A stretch of DNA of 64,000 bases from Conexibacter woesei Iso977N. Lineage in GTDB: Bacteria; Actinomycetota; Thermoleophilia; Solirubrobacterales; Solirubrobacteraceae. Shown here piece after piece: positions 1 through 7,001 of this stretch. The position numbers and the translations under genes were made by a program. The notes beneath the pieces are model-generated. The model saw only the letters and a program-made list of their open reading frames with translations, was not told where the DNA came from and did no database searches. Within the stretch, counting starts at the first letter, position 1. Each line of letters opens with the position of its first letter. Location: assembly GCF_000424625.1 (NCBI RefSeq), contig NZ_AUKG01000001.1, positions 1,364,001 to 1,428,000 on the forward strand, in the 5' to 3' direction.

Positions 1-123
1 GTAGAGGAGGGCGAAGGTCCCGAGGCCGGCGGCGAAGAGGGCGATGGCGACGCGGCGGAGACCCGGTGATCCGGTCGTGTGACCGGGATGCTGCAAGGTG
101 CGTAACTCGTCGACGGTGTCCAC
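1..123 (-). CDS. MFS transporter, 5' end only (YnfM-like)
   Basis: The reverse strand encodes 41 residues from a GTG at 123 to the window edge. A short polar leader ending in GLRRV is followed by the first membrane helix, which ends FALLY. This hydrophobic start is typical of YnfM-type MFS exporters, and a divergent LysR gene is their common neighbour. GTG 123 is preferred over an in-frame ATG at 165 because a good promoter (TTGGAA, 18 nt, GATACT) ends 7 nt before it, which implies a leaderless mRNA. The family call rests on one helix and on context, so it is tentative. Confidence 0.5.
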   Translation of the reverse strand, partial: MDTVDELRTLQHPGHTTGSPGLRRVAIALFAAGLGTFALLY

Positions 124-130
124 TCCCTCC

Positions 131-160
131 AGTATCGGACGGATATCGTCATTCTTCCAA
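131..160 (-). promoter_or_regulatory. promoter of the MFS gene
   Basis: On the minus strand a TTGGAA -35 box (155-160) and a GATACT -10 box (131-136) are separated by 18 nt. The -10 ends 7 nt before GTG 123. Confidence 0.5.
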
Positions 161-180
161 TGCATCTTTGCGCGCTGACC

Positions 181-194
181 GATGCGTCGGCATC
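181..194. promoter_or_regulatory. candidate LysR operator
   Basis: GATGC-gtcg-GCATC is a perfect 5-bp inverted repeat in the space between the divergent MFS and LysR genes, 13 nt before the LysR start. LysR proteins usually bind such dyads in their divergent promoters. Assignment is by position only. Confidence 0.4.
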
Positions 195-206
195 ATGTAG
201 CCCACG

Positions 207-1127
207 ATGAACACCGAGGAGCTGCGCTGGTTCGCCGCGCTGGCCGAGCGGCCGCACATGACGGCGGTCGCCAAGGACATGCACATCTCACAGCCCGCGC
301 TGTCGCGCGCGATCGGGCGACTTGAAGCACAACTCGGCGTCGAGCTGTTCGACCGCCGGGGCCGCGTCGTAGCGCTCAACCACCACGGCCGCCGCTACCT
401 CGCCTACGCGCAGCGCGCGCTGGACGAGCTCGACGCCGGCGCCGCCGCGCTGTCGGACCTGGCCGACGCCGAGCGCGGCGAGCTGCGCCTGTGGTTCCTG
501 CACACGCTCGGGTCGTGGATGGTCCCGGCGCTGGTCGGCGCGTTCCGCGAGGACCATCCCAACGTCCGCTTCCGCCTGGCGCAGCGCGGCGGCGCGCCGC
601 TGGTCGAGGCGCTCGACGACGGCGAGGCCGACCTGCTGATGATGGGTCCACGGCCGGCCGGGACGCGCTGGGCGTGGCACCCGCTGGTCACCGAGCCGCT
701 GCTGCTGGCGGTGCCGCCGAACCACCCGCTGGCGGGGCGCAGGTCGGTGTGGCTGCGCGAGGTCGCGCGCGAGCCGTTCGTCACGCTGCACGCGGACACG
801 GCGTTGCGCGCGGTGATCGACGACCTCTGCCGCCGTGCCGGCTTCGAGCCGCGCGTCGCGTTCGAGGGCGACGAGGTCGCCACGCTGCGCGGCCTGGTCG
901 CCGCCGGGCTCGGCGTCGCGCTGATCCCGCCGCAGCGGGTCGCCGCCGAGGAGGTCACGACCGCCACGCCGCACCTGCGCGTCCGCGACGAGGGCGCCGA
1001 GCGCGAGCTCGGCATGGTGTGGGACCCGGAGCGCTCAGAGACACCCGTGGTTCGCGGGTTCCGGGAGTTCGTCCTGCGCAGCGGGCGGAAGCTGTGCAAA
1101 GTGGCGATGGTCCACAAACCGGCCTGA
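207..1127 (+). CDS. LysR-family transcriptional regulator
   Basis: A 306-residue, full-length LysR regulator. The winged helix-turn-helix fills residues 1-60, with the conserved run SQPALSRAIGRLE followed by LFDRRGR. The inducer-binding domain follows at about 90-290. The gene is divergent from the transporter at the window start, so the likely job is ligand-responsive control of that exporter and of itself. The inducer cannot be deduced. The ATG is the natural start because the HTH begins at once, as in most LysR proteins. No clear Shine-Dalgarno is seen. Confidence 0.93.
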   Translation: MNTEELRWFAALAERPHMTAVAKDMHISQPALSRAIGRLEAQLGVELFDRRGRVVALNHHGRRYLAYAQRALDELDAGAAALSDLADAERGELRLWFLHTLGSWMVPALVGAFREDHPNVRFRLAQRGGAPLVEALDDGEADLLMMGPRPAGTRWAWHPLVTEPLLLAVPPNHPLAGRRSVWLREVAREPFVTLHADTALRAVIDDLCRRAGFEPRVAFEGDEVATLRGLVAAGLGVALIPPQRVAAEEVTTATPHLRVRDEGAERELGMVWDPERSETPVVRGFREFVLRSGRKLCKVAMVHKPA

Positions 1128-1184
1128 TCGTCGGGCGGGGATCGCTGGCATCGCGCGGTCCCCGCGCTTACGATCGCCTGTGCC

Positions 1185-2342
1185 GTGCTCTGCGTCGAGG
1201 ACATCGACCTGGCGGATCTGGCCCTCGCGTTGGAGGACCACTCCGACGAGCACGGTTGGACGATCGACGCAGACAGCGGGGCGATCCAGACGCACTTCGG
1301 GCCGCCGGACGGCGGGGTGGCGATCGAGCCGCTGCCGGTCGCCGTCGGCTACGGCGACATGGAGGACTTCGTCGCCTACGTCCGCGACGTCCAGGCGCGC
1401 GATCTGCTGGAGCGCGCGATCGTCGGCCGCGGTGCGTTCCGGCGCTTCAAGGACGCGCTCGGGCAGTACCCGGAGCTGCGCCGCGCCTGGTTCGCCTTCC
1501 ACGATGCGCGCGGGGAGCGGCGGGCGATCGAGTGGCTGGTCGAGCACGAGCTGGTCGGTGCCGACGGCGCGGCCGACGCGATCGCCGCGCGCAGCGATCC
1601 GGAGCCCGGTGACCTGCCGGGGCTGCTCGACGGCCACGGGCTCGCGCACCGGGTCGCGCTGGACCTGCGCCGCATCTACCGGCGCCGCCTGCGCTGCGTG
1701 CTGCTGGTCGGCGCGTGGGCACGCGGCGAGGCGCATCCGGAGTCGCCGGTCGAGCTGGTCGTCGTCCTCGAGGACTTCACCGATCGCTGGGCCGAGAAGC
1801 GCCGGATGGAGCGGGCGCTGTGGCGCCACTCGGTCCGCAACGGCGCGGTGGTGACCGCGCTGCCGCTGCTGGCCGACGAGATCCCGGTGCTGTCGCGCGC
1901 GGCGCTGGACGAGGGCGTGCGCGCGGTCGAGGGCCGCGCGCCGGAGATCGCCGACGGCGACGCGCCCGCGATCGCGCGGCGGCTGGAGCTGGCCAGGCGC
2001 GAGCTGGACACGGCAGCGGCGCTGATCGCCGCCGAGCGGCCCGAGGCGGCGCTCTCCCACGCCTACCGGGCGGCGCTGCTGGCCGCCGAGGCGACGCTCA
2101 TCGCCGCGGGCGAGCCGGCCGTCACGCCCTCGGGGGTCATCGCGGCCTTCGGCCACCAGACCGTCGTCGAGGACGGCCTGGCCCCCGAGCACGCCCGCGC
2201 GCTGCGCCGCCTCTACGAGGACCGCACCACCGCCGACCACGCGCTCACCGACGTCCCGCCCAGGGAGGCGACCGACGCCCTGGCGGCCGCGGCGGCGATC
2301 GTCGAGGCCTGCAGCGCCTGGCTCGCCGCCGCGCCGCGCTGA
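1185..2342 (+). CDS. UPF0158 / degenerate nucleotidyltransferase / HEPN fusion protein
   Basis: A 385-residue protein in which I recognise three parts. Residues 1-120 resemble UPF0158 (GRGAFRRFKD at 81-90, then PELRRAWFAFHD). Residues 165-230 look like a minimal nucleotidyltransferase: the GSxARGE-SDxDL motif appears as GAWARGEAHPESPVEL (176-191), so the metal-binding aspartates are replaced by Pro188 and Glu190. Residues 265-380 form an all-alpha HEPN-like domain carrying RTTADH (R347, H352), which fits the RX4-6H pattern of HEPN ribonucleases. MNT and HEPN usually form two-gene toxin-antitoxin pairs; here they are one polypeptide with a probably inactive transferase. It stands alone, in the same direction as LysR and convergent with the next operon. 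Function unknown. Confidence 0.7.
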   Translation: MLCVEDIDLADLALALEDHSDEHGWTIDADSGAIQTHFGPPDGGVAIEPLPVAVGYGDMEDFVAYVRDVQARDLLERAIVGRGAFRRFKDALGQYPELRRAWFAFHDARGERRAIEWLVEHELVGADGAADAIAARSDPEPGDLPGLLDGHGLAHRVALDLRRIYRRRLRCVLLVGAWARGEAHPESPVELVVVLEDFTDRWAEKRRMERALWRHSVRNGAVVTALPLLADEIPVLSRAALDEGVRAVEGRAPEIADGDAPAIARRLELARRELDTAAALIAAERPEAALSHAYRAALLAAEATLIAAGEPAVTPSGVIAAFGHQTVVEDGLAPEHARALRRLYEDRTTADHALTDVPPREATDALAAAAAIVEACSAWLAAAPR

Positions 2343-2348
2343 GTCGTC

Positions 2349-3773
2349 CTAGGCGTTGGCGTCGATGCCGCGGAGGATCGTGTCCAGCGCCGCCTCCCGC
2401 TCGGCGATCTTGGTGGTGACGTGGCGGAACGCGGCGGCGTCGCCGGTCCGGGCGGTGGTCGCGAGGCGGTGGTAGGCGCGCTGGACGTCGGCGAGGGCCG
2501 CGTCGAGCGCCGCGGGCTGGGGGAGCGCGGCGCGCGCCGCGCCGTAGGACGCGGCCAGCCGGCGGGCGGCGGCGGCCTGCGCGCCGGGGTGGCGCGCGAA
2601 GCGCAGCTGCCGGCGCGCGACCGCGCGCTCGGCGCCGAGCCTCGTCATCGCGCGGCCGAGCGCGGGCGCGTCGTTGCTCGCGCTCGCCCTCGGGCTCGCC
2701 AGCGCCGCGGCGGCCGCGCCGGACGGCGGTGCGGACGCCCGGTGGTCCGGGCCGTTGGTGGCGGTCGCGTAGCCGGCGGTGCCGGCGAGCAGCAGCACCG
2801 CCGCGACACCCACGCCGGACGGCGCCGGCCATCGCGACCGGCGCCGTCTCGACGGGCTCGCCGCGCGGGGTGAGGCGGCCGCGCGCGGCGGGTTCGCCGC
2901 GGTGGCTCGCGGCGAGGGCTGTGGGGTCTTGGCGCGCCTGGGCGCCGGCGGGGCGGCCAGCGCGGGCAGCGGGAAGCGGCGGTGGCCGAGCGCCCGCTGG
3001 GCGGCGCGCATCAGGCCGGTCGGCGTCTGCTGGCGCTGCTCGGGACGCTTGTCGAGCGCGGTCTGCAGGACCCTGTCGAGCGGGTCCGGCAGGCCGGTCG
3101 CCGCGGCGATCCGCGGCGGCGGCTCGGTCCGGTGCGCGTTGAGCACGAGCGCGGGCATGTCATAGGGGAACGGCGGCGCGCCGGTCAGGCACTCGACGAG
3201 CACGCAGGCCAAGGCGTACACGTTGCTCGCCGTCGTCCGCGGACCACCCGCGGCGACCTCCGGCGCGACGTAGTCCGCGTCCGCGACGAGGTCGACCTCG
3301 TCATCCGGGATCCCGTAGTCGTACAACAACGGCTGCGCGGGCGAGCGCCGGGCGAGGCCAATCCGCTGCGGCGTCGGCAACGGCGCGCGCAGGTCCCACG
3401 CGGTCAGCGTGTCGAGCGCCCCCGCGACGAGGCTCAGGACCCGCAACGCCTCGTTGCGCTCCAGCGGACCCTCGGCGAGCCGGTCGGCGAGCGTCGGCCC
3501 GGTCAGGACCGGCCGCGCGATCCAGGCGCGCGCGCCGCCGTCCGCGCTCGCCGCCTCGGTCCCGGTCGCGATCGGGAGCGCCAGGGCCAGGTCGCTCGGC
3601 CTGCGCGGCGCGGTGCGCAGCGCCTCGAGGCGCGCGGCCAGCGCGCCGGCGCCGGGCCGGTCGGAGGTCGCCAGCTCGACGTCGCGGCCGCGGCCGTGGG
3701 CGGCTGAGAGCGTCCAGGCGCCGCGGGTCGCGAGCTCGCGGTCGATCGTGAAGTCGTTGGTCATCGCCATCAC
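2349..3773 (-). CDS. membrane-anchored Ser/Thr protein kinase-like protein (pseudokinase)
   Basis: A 474-residue protein. Residues 1-265 have the outline of a PknB-type kinase: an activation-segment DYG (152-154) in place of DFG, an APE motif (170-172), and a helix-F-like stretch ASNVYALACVLVECLTG with Asn where Asp is usual. I find no glycine loop, no VAxK lysine and no HRD catalytic loop, so phosphotransfer is unlikely. A Pro/Ala/Arg-rich linker leads to one membrane helix (321-338) and an outer domain of about 135 residues. It is the last gene of a five-gene operon; its GTG at 3773 overlaps the previous stop (GTGA), and an ATG at 3770 also works. It may sense or bind the secreted proteins made by the same operon. 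Confidence 0.75.
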   Translation of the reverse strand: MMAMTNDFTIDRELATRGAWTLSAAHGRGRDVELATSDRPGAGALAARLEALRTAPRRPSDLALALPIATGTEAASADGGARAWIARPVLTGPTLADRLAEGPLERNEALRVLSLVAGALDTLTAWDLRAPLPTPQRIGLARRSPAQPLLYDYGIPDDEVDLVADADYVAPEVAAGGPRTTASNVYALACVLVECLTGAPPFPYDMPALVLNAHRTEPPPRIAAATGLPDPLDRVLQTALDKRPEQRQQTPTGLMRAAQRALGHRRFPLPALAAPPAPRRAKTPQPSPRATAANPPRAAASPRAASPSRRRRSRWPAPSGVGVAAVLLLAGTAGYATATNGPDHRASAPPSGAAAAALASPRASASNDAPALGRAMTRLGAERAVARRQLRFARHPGAQAAAARRLAASYGAARAALPQPAALDAALADVQRAYHRLATTARTGDAAAFRHVTTKIAEREAALDTILRGIDANA

Positions 3774-4327
3774 GTGCCGTCGTCGAAGAAGGTGGTGGTC
3801 TGGGGCCTCGCCGCGGGCTGCGCGGCGGCGGGCTGCGGGCGCTTCGGCGCGGCCTTGGGCGCCGGGGTGGCCCGCACCGGGGTCGAGACCGGGACCGTCC
3901 TGACCGGCGTGACGCGCACCGCGCGCCTCGGCGCCGCGACGACCACGGCGGTGCGCCTCGGCGCCGCCACCGCTGCCCTCACCGCGCGCCTCGGCGCAGC
4001 GACGACCGCCACGCGCCTGCGCGCCACCACCGCCGGCGCGGGCAGCGCGGCGGCAGGCGCGAGGCTCACGCGCGCGGCCGGTGCGGCGGCCGCGCGCGCA
4101 GGGGATGGGGAGGACGCCGCAGGCGATCCTCCGGAACCGTCATCGGTCAGCGACCCGACGCCATAGGCCGCCGCGTAGCACACGCCCGCCGCGGCGACGA
4201 GCGCCGCCGCGCGGGCCAGGCCCGACCACTGCGCCACCGAGCGCGTGCTCTTGGCGGTGCTCACGACGCTGGGCGTCGTCGCCCGACGCCCGTCATCGCT
4301 CCTGGCGGTGTTCACGACGCCGGGCAT
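3770..4327 (-). CDS. single-pass membrane protein with Pro/Ala/Arg-rich tail
   Basis: A 185-residue protein not recognised as a named family. A polar N-terminus of about 35 residues precedes one membrane helix (about 36-60). The rest is low-complexity, with repeated APRRAV-type units and many Pro, Ala, Val and Arg, ending FFDDGT. A basic, extended tail outside the membrane could bind cell-wall polymers or the neighbouring secreted proteins. The ATG at 4327 overlaps the 3' end of the PKD gene by 16 nt, and the stop overlaps the pseudokinase start, so the three are translationally coupled. Confidence 0.7.
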   Translation of the reverse strand: MPGVVNTARSDDGRRATTPSVVSTAKSTRSVAQWSGLARAAALVAAAGVCYAAAYGVGSLTDDGSGGSPAASSPSPARAAAAPAARVSLAPAAALPAPAVVARRRVAVVAAPRRAVRAAVAAPRRTAVVVAAPRRAVRVTPVRTVPVSTPVRATPAPKAAPKRPQPAAAQPAARPQTTTFFDDGT

Positions 4328-6003
4328 GACCCCACCTTGGTCCTGCCGTCGGTGCCCTTGACCAGGCACGCCTCGACCCGCTTCGGCGCCTTCGCGCGGC
4401 GCATCGTTAACGTGATGCGCTTGGTCGCGTAGCCGGACTTGCGCAGCGAGATCGTGATCGTCGCGCCCGCGCTCAGCGTTCGCTCCAGGCCCTTCAGCCG
4501 GACCCCGGCGGCGCCCGCGATCGTCCCGCGCAGCGCCCTCCTCGGACACCCGGAGCCGTGGCACGCGGCGGTCACCACCGCGCCCGCCGGACCCAACACC
4601 ATGATCTTGGTGATCCGCGTCCGGGCGCCGGTCACGCTGCCGGCCAGCTGGACGCGCACGCCCCTCAGTCCCCTCAGCGGGGGCGCGGCGGCAGGCCTCG
4701 ACGCCGAGCTGATCGTCGCGGTCGTGCCCGCCGGCGTCGTCGCGCTCGTCCTCGCCCCGACGCCGAGCACCACCGGCTGGCCCGGTCCCGGCACCACGGT
4801 GGGCGGCGTGCCGCCGCCGTCGCCACCGGTCGGCGCGGGCGCGGGCGGGCCGGCGACCGTCAGCGTCTTGGTGGCGATCGTCGCCGCGCCGCCCTTGTCG
4901 GTCACCTTCTCGCCGATCGTGTACGTCCCGGCAGTCAGGAACACGGCCCTCGCGGTCGCGCCGGTCGCGTCGCCGTAGGTGCCGTCGCCGTTGAGATCCC
5001 ACGTCGTCGCGCCGAGGTCGGCGACGCCGTCCGGGTCCGACGCGGTCGAGGAGAACGTCACGGCCTGGCCGGTCTCCGGCGCGGTCGGCGCGACGTCGAA
5101 GCCCGCGACCGGCGGCGAGTTGACGCGGAAGGACGTCGTGGCGATCGTGCTCGCGCCGCCGTTGTCGGTGATCTTCAACCGCACGTCCTTCCTGCCCGCG
5201 GTGGTGAAGTTGGTCAACAACCACGACACGCTGGCGGGCGCGGCGAACGTCCCGGTTCCGAGGTCCCACGCGTAGGACGTGACCGACCCGTCGGGGTCGT
5301 TCGAGGACTGCGCGCTCAGCGCGACCTGCTGGCCGAGCACCGGCGTGAACGGGTCCTGGCCGGCCGGCGCGTTGACCGCGGCGAAGACGAACGACGCCCT
5401 CGGCGGGATGTTGATGTGGATGGTCCTGCTCGCGAACGCGGTCAGCCCGTCGAGCGACGCGGTGACCGTCAGCGTGACGGTCTTGTCGCCGCCCGTCGCA
5501 TAGCTGTGGCTCGGCTGCGCGCCGGAGCCGTTGGTGCCGTCGCCGAACGACCACGCGTAGGAGGCGATCGAGCCGCCCGGGTCGTTGGAGCCGCGGCCGT
5601 CGAACGACACGGTGTCGCCGATGTTCGGCGTCCCCGGCGCGAAGCCGAACGACGCGCTCGGGTTCCCGACGACGCGGATGGGCTGCGTGTCGCTCGCGGT
5701 CTCGCCGTTGGAGTCGGTGGCGGTCAGCGTCACCGTGTACCTGCCGGTCGCGCCGTAGCTGTGCGTGACCGACGCGCCGGAGTCCCCGGCGCCGTCGCCG
5801 TAGCTCCAGGTCAGCGACGCGATCGTCGCGCCGTCGTTGCCGCTCGCGTTCGCGGTGAAGCCGATCGTCTGGTTCACGCGCGCCGTGCTCGCCGACGCGC
5901 TGATCCCGACGTTCGGCGGCGTCGCCAGCGCAGCGGGTGCGGCGATCAACGCCATCAACATGGCGATCGATGCCATCAACATGATGCCTCGTTCACGTCC
6001 CAC
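4312..6003 (-). CDS. secreted PKD-repeat protein
   Basis: A 563-residue exported protein. A signal peptide (basic RER, then a hydrophobic stretch ending APAALA) is followed by four successive PKD-like beta-sandwich repeats with the hallmark SNDPxGSIxSYAWSFGDG sequences (two canonical, two divergent, spanning about 30-385). A Gly/Pro-rich linker and a C-terminal domain with a CHGSGC cysteine pair follow. PKD domains commonly mediate protein or polysaccharide contacts at cell surfaces. GTG 6003 is chosen because GGAGGG lies 8-9 nt upstream; an internal ATG at 5982 is an alternative. The gene starts inside the 3' end of the preceding CxxxC protein gene, so translation is coupled. Confidence 0.85.
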   Translation of the reverse strand: MGRERGIMLMASIAMLMALIAAPAALATPPNVGISASASTARVNQTIGFTANASGNDGATIASLTWSYGDGAGDSGASVTHSYGATGRYTVTLTATDSNGETASDTQPIRVVGNPSASFGFAPGTPNIGDTVSFDGRGSNDPGGSIASYAWSFGDGTNGSGAQPSHSYATGGDKTVTLTVTASLDGLTAFASRTIHINIPPRASFVFAAVNAPAGQDPFTPVLGQQVALSAQSSNDPDGSVTSYAWDLGTGTFAAPASVSWLLTNFTTAGRKDVRLKITDNGGASTIATTSFRVNSPPVAGFDVAPTAPETGQAVTFSSTASDPDGVADLGATTWDLNGDGTYGDATGATARAVFLTAGTYTIGEKVTDKGGAATIATKTLTVAGPPAPAPTGGDGGGTPPTVVPGPGQPVVLGVGARTSATTPAGTTATISSASRPAAAPPLRGLRGVRVQLAGSVTGARTRITKIMVLGPAGAVVTAACHGSGCPRRALRGTIAGAAGVRLKGLERTLSAGATITISLRKSGYATKRITLTMRRAKAPKRVEACLVKGTDGRTKVGSCPAS

Positions 6004-6997
6004 GGTGGATCCCTCCGGTGCTGCGTCGATGGTGTGGGGTGCTGCGCGGCGCGCTGCGCACGTGCACACGCACATGCGCGCGCGCCGCGCGGCGGTGGTG
6101 CTGGACCCGGCGGTGTCGGGTGACGCCGGAGCGCCGCGCCGGCGGCGTCGCCACCGACGCCGCCACGCTCTGCGCTCCCGCCGTGCCGGCAGCAGGCGCG
6201 ACCGCGGTCGGCACAGTCGCGGCGGCGGTGGCAGTCGCGCCGTCCGGGACGTCCGTCCTCGCCGGTTCGGCGCTCGTCGCCACGCTGGTCTGCGCGGTCG
6301 TCGCCTGCTGCACGCTGATCTGGACCTGCACGTCGCCGGCGCAGTGCGCCAGGCACGCGGCGATGTCCTGCTGCTGGACGACGTCCACGGTCGCGGCCCC
6401 CGCGACCGTCGCCAGCCACGTCGTGAACGCGCCGAGGTCCGGGTCCGCGGGCGGCGGCGGCAGCGTGCCGACGTCGCCGCCGGCCGCCTGCACGCCGTCC
6501 GCCGCCTGGTCGACGACCTGGCGGGCGTCGACGTCGACGCACGCCCGCAGGCACGCGTCCTGGTACTGCCAGACGAGCTGGTTGAAGTACATGGTGTTGG
6601 TCGCGCTCGCGGTCAGCCCGGCCGAGATCGCGGTCGCCAGCTGGGACGCGTCGGCGCGCTGCGACGCGATCTGCACGCGCGTCGTCCCGATGCAGAACGC
6701 CACGCACCCGAGCTGGGTCTGGACGATCAGCTGGATCGTCGCGCTGGAGTTCTGAGCGCTCACGGAGCCGGAGCCGACATCGCCGCTCGCCGCGGCGATC
6801 TGGACCGTCGTCGCCTGCTGCGCGGCCTCCTGGGTCTGCGACGTCCCCACGCACTCGCGCGCGCACCCCTGCTGGACCTGCCACAGCAGCTGGATCGTCA
6901 CCGCCACGTTGGCGGCGACCGCGCCGGCAGCGGCGTCGGCGCCGGCGCGCGCCGGAGCGACGACGGCAACCGCCGCCGTCGCCCACAGCACGAGCAT
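5993..6997 (-). CDS. secreted protein with four CxxxC / Gln-rich modules
   Basis: A 334-residue protein with a signal peptide (residues 1-19, ending ARA). Four modules of about 50-65 residues each hold a hydrophobic/Gln stretch (e.g. IQLLWQVQQ), a C-x3-C pair (C45/C49, C98/C102, C149/C153, C215/C219) and a QxQxAxQxA stretch. The same layout, with C-x3-C followed by GQAQ and repeated Gln, occurs twelve times in the protein encoded just upstream, so the two look like related components of one structure, this one being more hydrophobic. The C-terminus is rich in Arg and His. The start lies 4 nt after the stop of the upstream gene, and the 3' end contains the ribosome site of the PKD gene. Not a family I can name. 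Confidence 0.75.
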   Translation of the reverse strand: MLVLWATAAVAVVAPARAGADAAAGAVAANVAVTIQLLWQVQQGCARECVGTSQTQEAAQQATTVQIAAASGDVGSGSVSAQNSSATIQLIVQTQLGCVAFCIGTTRVQIASQRADASQLATAISAGLTASATNTMYFNQLVWQYQDACLRACVDVDARQVVDQAADGVQAAGGDVGTLPPPPADPDLGAFTTWLATVAGAATVDVVQQQDIAACLAHCAGDVQVQISVQQATTAQTSVATSAEPARTDVPDGATATAAATVPTAVAPAAGTAGAQSVAASVATPPARRSGVTRHRRVQHHRRAARAHVRVHVRSAPRSTPHHRRSTGGIHRGT

Positions 6998-7001
6998 GGC
7001 T

